NCBI RefSeq assembly: GCF_013359695.1
Contig: NZ_JABFMU010000032.1
Span: forward strand, 1 to 64,000
From: Pseudomonas sp. C2B4
GTDB taxonomy: Bacteria > Pseudomonadota > Gammaproteobacteria > Pseudomonadales > Pseudomonadaceae
Length of the DNA: 64,000 bases
Direction: 5' to 3'
In this document: piece by piece, positions 55,339 to 64,000 of the stretch
Layout of the letters: each line of letters opens with the position of its first letter
How positions within the stretch are numbered: position 1 is the first letter of the stretch
The notes under the pieces: generated by a model
Databases searched by the model: none
What the model saw: the letters and a program-made list of their open reading frames with translations, nothing else
What the model was told of the DNA's origin: nothing
Position numbers and translations under genes: made by a program

Positions 55339-58277
55339 TCGGCGTCCAGATGCATTGGCGTTACGACCTTGCCATCTTTCTCCGCTTCGCCCAGCTGAGC
55401 GTCGATGAAGTACACGCGATCATCGGCAAGCTGGCCCTTGTCGACCAGATAATCCTTGATGCTGCTGGCGCGGTCCTGACCCAATTGCCGCAACAGCACT
55501 TCGCTGGAACTCCAGAACTGGATGACGCCTTCGCGCATCTTGGCCGTGCGTTCTTCCTTGCCCAGGTCCTTCCACTCCGCCGGCGGCTGAGCCTTCAAAC
55601 GAGTGCGGTAAATGCCTTCCAGCAGCGGGCCTTTTTCGTTATCGGGGACCTCCAGCAAGGAGGCCTGGGCCGGCACCTTGTCGCCACGGCGCTGGAGCAT
55701 TTTGTAGTAGTTGTACTGATACTCCCGCTCCAGCCGTTGCTCGGCAATCAGCGGGCCATCACTGCTCTTGGCGGCGGTGCCTTCGATTTCCAGGCGCAGG
55801 GCCGGGCGTTCCTTCAGGGCCTTGGACAGTTTGACCAGCGCTGCCTCGGCGTCCTTGCTCAGCTCGGCGGAGCCCGGTGCGAACGCCACGGTGCCCAGAT
55901 CTTCCGAGCCTCCACCGGCCACCAACCCGCCAATGAGTTTGAACGGCGCGGCGGCGGCCTTGACGATCAGGTTGCGCAGGGTCTGCCAGACAATCGGCAT
56001 GACGCTGAATTGAGGGTTGTTCAAGTCGCCGGACACCGGCAGTTCGATGGAAATCTTGCCATCGACGTCCTTGAGCAAGGCAACAGCCAGTTTCAGCGGC
56101 AGGCTCACGGCGTCCGGGCTGTCGACTTTTTCACCCAGTTGCAGCTGTTCGACCACCACCTTGTTTTCGGCCTGGAGCTGGCCCTTGGTGATCTTGTAGT
56201 GCAGGTCCAGATTCAGCCGGCCCTTGCGGATGCGGTAACCAGCGAACTTGCCGGAGTAAGGCGTCAGCGTCGTCAGTTCCACGCGTTTGAAGCTGGTGGC
56301 GATGTCGAGGCTGGCCATCGGGTCGAACGGGTTGACCGCGCCCTTGATGGTCACTGGCGCATAGCGGTCGACCTTGCCCTTGACGTCGACGCTGGCCGGT
56401 TTTGCCTGACGGCTGTCGATGGTACCGATCTGGCCGTTGAGCTGTTGAATCGCGGTGGCGAAGTTTGGCGTCAGGCTGAAGTCGGCGAAGTTGGCCGAAC
56501 CGTCGTTGATCACGATCCCGCCGATGTGGATGCCCAGTGGCTTGTCCTTGCTGGCGGCGGGTTTGGCGGCGGCGGGCTTGGCGCCGGAGTCGGCCGGCTG
56601 GGGAATCAACAGATCATCGATGTTGGTGGTGCGGTCATCGTTGATCATGAAACGCGCATAGGGTTGCAGCAGGTTGACCTTGTCGATCGACAGGCTGTCG
56701 CCATGCTGATAATTGAGGCCTTCGACCACCACCTGCTGCCATTTGACGAAGTCGCGGGTTTTCAGGGTGTCGAGGGTATGCAGTTGATCGACCTGGGCGC
56801 GGCCGGTCACGCTGAAGGCCAGTGGCTCAGTGCTTTTCAGGTTGACCGCCAGGTCGCTGCCGAGCATGCCGCTGCGCAGTTCCAGGCGAATGAATGGGCT
56901 GATGTAGGACTGGGCGACGCGCAGGTCGATGTCCTTGGTCTGTACGTTGAGTTTGGCGCTGACCGGGGCCAGATTGACCTCGCCTTCGGCCAGGATCTTG
57001 CCTTGCTTGCCCACGCCGGTGTCGAGCTTGAGCGTGAAGGGAGAGCCATTGAGACTATCGAACTTCTGCAAGTCCAGATTCAGCGGTGCCAGTTCCAATT
57101 CCACGGCGGGTTGCGCCTTGCGGTCCGCCAGGTGGACCCGGTAATTGCGCAGTTGCACATCGTTGAGCAGCACTTGCCAGGGTTTGGCCGGCGGTGCCGG
57201 TTCGGGTTTCGGCGAATCGGCTGCGGCCGGCGTGGCAGGCGGTTCGGCCTTGGCTTTGGCCGCCGGTTTGGATGGTTGGCTGGCGAACAGTTTCTGCCAG
57301 TCGAGTTGGCCATCGGCTTCGAGGGCCGCCCAGGTTTCCAGCTTGTTGCTGCGGATCTTGCCGACGACGACCTGCTGTTTGGCCAGGTCGATGGTGGTTT
57401 CAGAGACCTCCAGTCGTTCCAGTCTGACTAATGGCCGATTATCCGGAGACTTGATGGCGAAGGGGGCGACAGTGGCCGAGACATTGCTCAGCAGCAGTTC
57501 GGTTTCCTTGGACAGGTTGAGCTTATAGTCGGTACTCAGGCTGATCACACCGTCTTCAAGCACCAGTGGCACCGCATCGCGCACGTAGGGCCAAAAGGCT
57601 TTCATCTTGCCGTCGGTGAGCTTCAGCTTGCCTTCGGAGGCAAGTGGAATGAGGCTGAAGTTGCCGGTCCAGTCGATCTGCCCACCATGCGGGCCGATGG
57701 CCGACAGTGTCATGTCGGCACTGTCTTCGGGCAGGGTGCTGAGATTCTTCAGTTCGAAGTCGAGTTTGTCGTAAAGGAATTCGATGGGTTCGCTGGGGCG
57801 GGCGTCCTGGAAGTGAATAGCACCGCCTGCCAACTTGATCCGGTCGATGCGCAGCGGGAAGGGCTTGGCATCGGGATCGGCCGGCGTCGGCTCGCTCTGG
57901 GGCAGTTTGAACAATCCGAGCAGGTTGAGTTTGCCGTCCTTGCCGAACAGGATCTCGGTCTTGGATTTTTCCAGTTCGATATCCGACAGGTGCAGCGCCT
58001 TGGTCCAGAGACTGTCGAGTTGCAGGTTGGCGTACAGGCGTTCGAAGCCGACTTGCTCCTTGCCGGGCTCACCGATGTTCAGGCCCCAAAGGGTGACTTC
58101 AAGGCTGAACGGGTTGAGTTCGATCCGCTGGATCGTGGCAGGCGTCGTGGCGTAGTTGGCCAGTTGCTGGTTGGCAACGCGCAAGGCGATGCCCGGCAAA
58201 ATCAGAAAACCCAGCAGGCTGTAGAGAGCCAGAGCAGTCAACAAGGCGCCGACGGCGCGCATCAATCCTTTGTACAT
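55335..58277 (-). CDS. DUF748 AsmA-like / OmpA-domain envelope protein
   Basis: A protein of about 980 residues. One N-terminal membrane anchor (LLTALALYSLLGFLILPGIAL) is followed by a very long beta-rich DUF748/AsmA-like region with a Pro-Ala linker near residue 335. A C-terminal OmpA-like stretch comes next (VAFAPGSAELSKDAEAALVKLSKAL). AsmA-type proteins span the periplasm and move lipids; that role here is inference. Starts at 58277, 58289 and 58343 are all possible, none with a strong ribosome-binding site; 58277 (MYKGLMRAVG) was chosen. Confidence 0.85.
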   Translation of the reverse strand: MYKGLMRAVGALLTALALYSLLGFLILPGIALRVANQQLANYATTPATIQRIELNPFSLEVTLWGLNIGEPGKEQVGFERLYANLQLDSLWTKALHLSDIELEKSKTEILFGKDGKLNLLGLFKLPQSEPTPADPDAKPFPLRIDRIKLAGGAIHFQDARPSEPIEFLYDKLDFELKNLSTLPEDSADMTLSAIGPHGGQIDWTGNFSLIPLASEGKLKLTDGKMKAFWPYVRDAVPLVLEDGVISLSTDYKLNLSKETELLLSNVSATVAPFAIKSPDNRPLVRLERLEVSETTIDLAKQQVVVGKIRSNKLETWAALEADGQLDWQKLFASQPSKPAAKAKAEPPATPAAADSPKPEPAPPAKPWQVLLNDVQLRNYRVHLADRKAQPAVELELAPLNLDLQKFDSLNGSPFTLKLDTGVGKQGKILAEGEVNLAPVSAKLNVQTKDIDLRVAQSYISPFIRLELRSGMLGSDLAVNLKSTEPLAFSVTGRAQVDQLHTLDTLKTRDFVKWQQVVVEGLNYQHGDSLSIDKVNLLQPYARFMINDDRTTNIDDLLIPQPADSGAKPAAAKPAASKDKPLGIHIGGIVINDGSANFADFSLTPNFATAIQQLNGQIGTIDSRQAKPASVDVKGKVDRYAPVTIKGAVNPFDPMASLDIATSFKRVELTTLTPYSGKFAGYRIRKGRLNLDLHYKITKGQLQAENKVVVEQLQLGEKVDSPDAVSLPLKLAVALLKDVDGKISIELPVSGDLNNPQFSVMPIVWQTLRNLIVKAAAAPFKLIGGLVAGGGSEDLGTVAFAPGSAELSKDAEAALVKLSKALKERPALRLEIEGTAAKSSDGPLIAEQRLEREYQYNYYKMLQRRGDKVPAQASLLEVPDNEKGPLLEGIYRTRLKAQPPAEWKDLGKEERTAKMREGVIQFWSSSEVLLRQLGQDRASSIKDYLVDKGQLADDRVYFIDAQLGEAEKDGKVVTPMHLDAE

Positions 58278-58382
58278 GTGTGGGTTCATCTGTCTGAATC
58301 GGAGTGCCTTGGAGTATGGCACGCGTTTCCGGTTCCGAAACAATCCCTCGGTTCAGTACTTTTCGGATTTGTCTGACACAGA

Positions 58383-59399
58383 TCAAAGCTGCAGGATCAG
58401 CGTTTTCAGCGGTGGTTGCTGGTCCATCGAAGGGAAATCGCCACCCGGTTTCATCACTGTCCACTCGCGCACTGGCCGTCCGGCTTTCTCTGCGCAACGC
58501 AAAACCTGTTCGCGCCAATCGTCCATGCTGACTTTTGCCAGGTTATTGCAGCAGATCAGCACGCCGTTGTCGGCAGTCGTCAGCAGCGCGGGTTTGAGCA
58601 GGCTCTGATAGTCGCGCAGCAGGTCGACGGTGCCGAACGCGCTCTTGGCCCAGGCCGGAGGATCGAGCAGCACCAGATCATACTGGCGCTGTTCCAGGCG
58701 CTGATAGCTTGGCAGCTTTTGCCCGCGACGCTGACTGATGGGCAGGCCTGCCAGTTGACGAATGGCCGGGAAGTAGTCGGACTGGATGAACTCCATGGTT
58801 GGCAACTGCGGGTTGAGCAGGCCATTTTCACGACCGACCGCCAGGTTGCCTTCGGCGAAGTCCAGGTTGCACACCTCGCGTGCGCCACCGGCCGCGGCAC
58901 TGAGGCCGACGCCACAGGTGTAGGCAAACAGGTTCAGCACGCTTTTGTTTTTGCTGTGCTCCTTGACCCAGCCGCGGGTGTTGCGCAGGTCGAGGAACAG
59001 CAAGGGGTCCTGTCCGGCGTGGCGCCCGCGCACGCGGTAATTGAGTCCCCATTCATGACCGATCAGATCCTGCAGCGCTGCTTCGTCGGCGCGGTATACG
59101 GTGTCTTCCCGATCGATGCGCGAGTTGCCGCGAGAGCGATCGTTGTAGACCAGCAGGCTTTCAAAGCCCAGGTGCTGGTTGACGATTTCGTGCAGTTGCA
59201 GCAGCGCATCGCGTTCCAGTGACTGGTGAAAAGTCTGCACCATCAGTTGTGGACCATAGCGGTCGATCGTCAGGCCCCCGGCGCCTTCCTGGCTGCCATG
59301 GAACAGGCGATAGCAATCGGTGCCTTGCCGATGCAGTTCGGCAAGCAGGTCCTGGCGATGGTCGAGGGCGGCGCGCAGCGCCTGATTCAAGGAAGACAT
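58383..59399 (-). CDS. Class I SAM-dependent rRNA methyltransferase, RlmI-like
   Basis: A 338-residue methyltransferase. The SAM-binding motif is VLNLFAYTCGVGLSAAAGG and the catalytic DPP motif IV is LVLLDPPAWAKS. No N-terminal PUA domain is obvious, so it is shorter than true RlmI (396). Likely modifies 23S rRNA cytosine; the target is not proven. Confidence 0.85.
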   Translation of the reverse strand: MSSLNQALRAALDHRQDLLAELHRQGTDCYRLFHGSQEGAGGLTIDRYGPQLMVQTFHQSLERDALLQLHEIVNQHLGFESLLVYNDRSRGNSRIDREDTVYRADEAALQDLIGHEWGLNYRVRGRHAGQDPLLFLDLRNTRGWVKEHSKNKSVLNLFAYTCGVGLSAAAGGAREVCNLDFAEGNLAVGRENGLLNPQLPTMEFIQSDYFPAIRQLAGLPISQRRGQKLPSYQRLEQRQYDLVLLDPPAWAKSAFGTVDLLRDYQSLLKPALLTTADNGVLICCNNLAKVSMDDWREQVLRCAEKAGRPVREWTVMKPGGDFPSMDQQPPLKTLILQL

Positions 59400-59468
59400 G
59401 CTGGGCGCCTTGCAGGTGGGAATTTGGCGCGGGAGTTTAACAGCTTGGCGCCAAACCGAGGTGCTCCC

Positions 59469-59544
59469 TTCGCGAGCAGGCTCGCTCCCACACTGATTTT
59501 ATGAACGACTCCAATCCACTGTGGGAGCGAGCCTGCTCGCGAAG
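59469..59544. repeat. REP pair in reversed arrangement
   Basis: CGCGAGCAGGCTCGCTCCCACA first, TGTGGGAGCGAGCCTGCTCG second, with a 27-base spacer. Same unusual order as at 21705. Confidence 0.85.
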
Positions 59545-59559
59545 CTTTCAAGTGTTGTT

Positions 59560-60432
59560 TCACGTGAGCAAACCCATCCGCCGCCTGGCGCGCTGCACCG
59601 AACCATTGCGCACCGCCCAGCGCAGCATTGGCGCACTGCGATTGACGCTGGCGCGGATCAGCTTGCGTTGCAGCGGGGTCTGGCTCACGCCAAGCAGGTC
59701 GCTGGCCCAATCCGGTAACAGGTCGATACCGGCCTGCATCATCAGGCCGCCGAAAGGCTTGGCCAGACGGCTCGGGGAGGGCGCATTCAACAACAGTCGC
59801 AATACTTCGCGACTGCGTTCGTCGCACACCAGTTGCGGCCTGATTCGCTCAAGGTAGTCGGAAACTTCCTGTCGAGAGCGGGGCACATTTCTGGCGCCCA
59901 AGCGTTCGGCGACCAAGGCGATTTCAGCGTAGTAGCGATCCTGATCGGCCAGCGACAAGTGCGGGTTGCGATAACGCAAATGCGCGGCGAGAAAGTTGCT
60001 GACTTCGGCCACGTGCACCCAGGTCAGCAGGTCCGGATCGCTCGCAGCATAGGGCCGGCCATCGGGCGCAGTACCGGTGACTTGCAGGTGAATGGTGCGG
60101 ACTTTCTCGATCAGCCAGTCGGCGTCCTGGCGCGAACCGAAGGTGGTGCCGGAGATGAACTGCCCGGTGCGGCGTAGCCGGCCGAGCATGTCCTCGCGGA
60201 AATTCGAATGGTCCCACACGCCCGCCAGGGCCAAGGGGTGCAAGGCTTGCAGCATCAGGGCACTGATCCCGCCGATCAACATGCTGCTGAAGTCGCCGTG
60301 CACTTGCCAACTGATCGAATCGGGCCCGAACAGACCTGGATCGCCCTTGGGGTTTTCCAGATCAAGCTTTCCCAGGGACAGACCGGTCAGGCTCATGATC
60401 TGGGTTTCGATACGGGTGCGTATAAATTCCAT
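59560..60432 (-). CDS. Oxygenase MpaB-family protein (DUF2236)
   Basis: A 290-residue soluble protein with the DUF2236 pattern: GDFSSMLIGGISALMLQALHPLALAGV, then TVHF-like RTIHLQVTG and WVHVAEV near residues 115-145, with His residues typical of the haem-binding MpaB/latex-clearing fold. The substrate is unknown; fungal MpaB cleaves a prenyl side chain. It stands alone between REP elements. Confidence 0.8.
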   Translation of the reverse strand: MEFIRTRIETQIMSLTGLSLGKLDLENPKGDPGLFGPDSISWQVHGDFSSMLIGGISALMLQALHPLALAGVWDHSNFREDMLGRLRRTGQFISGTTFGSRQDADWLIEKVRTIHLQVTGTAPDGRPYAASDPDLLTWVHVAEVSNFLAAHLRYRNPHLSLADQDRYYAEIALVAERLGARNVPRSRQEVSDYLERIRPQLVCDERSREVLRLLLNAPSPSRLAKPFGGLMMQAGIDLLPDWASDLLGVSQTPLQRKLIRASVNRSAPMLRWAVRNGSVQRARRRMGLLT

Positions 60433-60440
60433 GACAACCC

Positions 60441-60540
60441 TGTAGGAGCGAGCTTGCTCGCGATGAACGTTGACGATAACGCGTGATTCCTGAGTGTGCG
60501 CGGCGCGCTTGAGTTCATCGCGAGCAAGCTCGCTCCTACA
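60441..60540. repeat. REP doublet, variant subclass
   Basis: Arms TGTAGGAGCGAGCTTGCTCG and CGAGCAAGCTCGCTCCTACA, followed by GATGAAC-type flanks, with a longer spacer than the other doublets. It differs from the main family at three fixed bases. Confidence 0.85.
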
Positions 60541-60557
60541 GAAGGGCGGCGTACACG

Positions 60558-62495
<1,938 letters not shown>

Positions 62496-62576
62496 GACGG
62501 TTCCTTATTCTTGTTTTGCGACAAAGATAAAGATGCGCGGAGTAACCAAAGGGTTCAAGTCGTACCTGAAACAACA

Positions 62577-62665
62577 GTGGGAGCGAGCCTGCTCGCGAAA
62601 GCGATCTTACATTCACGACCATCATTGAATGTTAGACCGTATTCGCGAGCAGGCTCGCTCCCACA
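62577..62665. repeat. REP doublet (REPIN)
   Basis: Left arm GTGGGAGCGAGCCTGCTCGC (first T missing) and right arm CGAGCAGGCTCGCTCCCACA, between acs and pgi. Confidence 0.9.
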
Positions 62666-62687
62666 GGGTGTAGCAGGGTGCGTCAGA

Positions 62688-64000
62688 TCAACCGCGGTGA
62701 CGCCCACGGAAGTAGTTGATCAGCCCTTGGGTCGAAGCATCCTCGGCCGGGGTTTCCTCGCTGCCAACCAGGCGGTTGTAGACGCCTTTACCCAGCTCCT
62801 TGCCCAGCTCCACGCCCCACTGATCGAAGGCGTTGATGCCCCAGATCACGCTTTGCACGAAGACCTTGTGCTCGTACATCGCCACCAAGGCGCCGAGGCG
62901 ACGCGGGCTGATGCGCTCGACCACCAGGGTATTGCTCGGACGGTTGCCCGGGATCACCTTGTGTGCCGCGAGTTTTTTCACCTCGGCTTCACTCACGCCT
63001 TTTTCGCGCAGTTCGGCCTCGGCTTCGGCAAGGGTCTTGCCGAGCATCAGCGCCTGGCTCTGCGACAGGCAGTTGGCGTACAGCCACTGGTGGTGGTCGG
63101 ACACCGGGTTGAAGCTGACGATTGGCACGATGAAATCGGCCGGGATCAGTTGGGTGCCTTGGTGCAGCAACTGGTGGTACGCATGCTGGCCGTTGCAACC
63201 GACGCCGCCCCAGATCACAGGACCGGTGTCGGTGGACACTGGCGTGCCGTCTTGACGAACGCTCTTGCCGTTGGACTCCATGTCCAGCTGTTGCAAGTGC
63301 TTGGTGATGTTACGCAGGTAGTGGTCGTACGGCAGGATCGCGTGGCTCTGCGCGCCCCAGAAGTTGCCGTACCAGACGCCGAGCAAGGCCAGCAGCACCG
63401 GCATGTTCTGTTCGAATGGCGCGCTTTGGAAGTGCTGGTCCATGGTGTAGGCACCGGACAGCAGTTCCTTGAAGTTCGACATGCCGATGGCCAGGGCGAT
63501 TGGCAGGCCGATGGCCGACCACAGCGAGTAACGACCGCCGACCCAGTCCCACATCGGGAAAATGTTCTCTTCACGGATACCGAAGGCCACGGCGGCGGCA
63601 TTGTTGCTCGATACCGCGATGAAGTGACGATAGAGCTCGGCTTCCGAACCACCCTGGGCCAGGTACCAGGCACGGGCGGCCTGGGCGTTTTTCAGGGTTT
63701 CCAGGGTGTTGAAAGATTTCGACGAGACGATGAACAGCGTGGTCTCGGCGCGCAGCTTCATGGTCAGTTCGTGGAACTCGCTGCCATCGATGTTTGCCAG
63801 GTAATGGCAACGCACGCCTTTCTGGGCGTAGGACAGCAACGCTTCGGACACCAGCTCAGGGCCGAGGAACGAACCACCGATGCCGATGTTCACCACGTCG
63901 GTGATCGGCTTCTCGGTGTAACCGCGCCACAGACCGTCGTGAATGCGGCCAACGAGGTCGGTGATCTGGTTCAGTACTTTGTGCACTTCAGGCATCACGT
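62688..64000 (-). CDS. pgi: Glucose-6-phosphate isomerase (partial)
   Basis: The last 437 or so codons of about 554; the 5' end is outside the window. Interconverts glucose-6-phosphate and fructose-6-phosphate. Visible signatures: [27 protein letters not shown] and the C-terminal [18 protein letters not shown]. The first in-frame start here (MPEVHKVL) is internal and not the true N-terminus. Confidence 0.96.
   Translation of the reverse strand, partial: VMPEVHKVLNQITDLVGRIHDGLWRGYTEKPITDVVNIGIGGSFLGPELVSEALLSYAQKGVRCHYLANIDGSEFHELTMKLRAETTLFIVSSKSFNTLETLKNAQAARAWYLAQGGSEAELYRHFIAVSSNNAAAVAFGIREENIFPMWDWVGGRYSLWSAIGLPIALAIGMSNFKELLSGAYTMDQHFQSAPFEQNMPVLLALLGVWYGNFWGAQSHAILPYDHYLRNITKHLQQLDMESNGKSVRQDGTPVSTDTGPVIWGGVGCNGQHAYHQLLHQGTQLIPADFIVPIVSFNPVSDHHQWLYANCLSQSQALMLGKTLAEAEAELREKGVSEAEVKKLAAHKVIPGNRPSNTLVVERISPRRLGALVAMYEHKVFVQSVIWGINAFDQWGVELGKELGKGVYNRLVGSEETPAEDASTQGLINYFRGRHRG

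Noticed and set aside
55305-57431. 708-codon frame antisense to the DUF748 gene
   Set aside because: Low-complexity shadow rich in Gly, Val and Gln; DUF748 on the other strand has recognisable domains.

Overview
The window is about 64 kb of chromosome from a fluorescent pseudomonad, most likely the Pseudomonas fluorescens group. Three things point there: gene order that follows P. aeruginosa around PA4525-PA4570 (from memory of PAO1), moderately high GC, and about nine intergenic REP doublets built on the fluorescent-pseudomonad core TGTGGGAGCGAGCCTGCTCGCGAA. There is no CRISPR array, no phage block and no recognisable insertion sequence.

Layout. 1-8.4 kb holds a Fur-box small gene, a PhnA-type zinc-ribbon protein, ispB, rplU-rpmA, obgE, proB, a CreA-family protein, rpsT and murJ. 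8.4-14.3 kb is a run of ribF, ileS, lspA, fkpB and ispH with short gaps or overlaps. 14.2-20.5 kb is the type IV pilus minor-pilin cluster (fimT, then fimU-pilV-pilW-pilX-pilY1-pilE), followed by thiO and the two-component pair pilS-pilR. 24.7-30.8 kb has a PP0621-type membrane protein, bamD, rluD, pgeF and the heat-shock disaggregase clpB. A sigma-32-like promoter and a 156-bp near-perfect palindrome lie in front of clpB. 31.1-31.5 kb carries tRNA-Asn, tRNA-Pro, tRNA-Lys and a second identical tRNA-Pro, then a chemoreceptor, a type II NADH dehydrogenase, a DUF3094 mini-protein, a MOSC protein and a DUF1780 protein.

36.1-40.2 kb is a benzoate uptake operon (benK-benE-BenF-like porin) headed by two XylS/BenR-type direct repeats with textbook spacing. 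The benABCD catabolic genes and benR are not in the window. After a DUF2790 protein, a LysR regulator and a CbiM-like membrane protein comes the main accessory block, 42.9-48.0 kb: a caa3-type terminal oxidase whose subunit II carries two c-type haem domains, with subunit I, two separate subunit III genes and a small subunit IV. Matching CTATACTT/C elements on both strands at both ends suggest that this block and its two flanking genes are sigma-S dependent.

48.8-54.1 kb is yacG-coaE-pilD-pilC-pilB, with pilA divergent and carrying a sigma-54 promoter, the expected target of PilS-PilR. A BON-domain periplasmic protein with its own strong sigma-54 promoter and upstream palindrome follows. The last part has DUF2845 and DUF748 (AsmA/OmpA-like) envelope proteins, an rRNA-methyltransferase-like protein, an MpaB-family protein, acs and the 3' part of pgi, which runs off the window.

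Most genes are conserved housekeeping genes. The parts that deserve attention are regulatory DNA and repeats (27.9-28.1, 30.85-31.5, 36.24, 48.0 and 54.2-54.35 kb) and the diheme oxidase. I did not find a clearly new multi-gene defence or mobile system.
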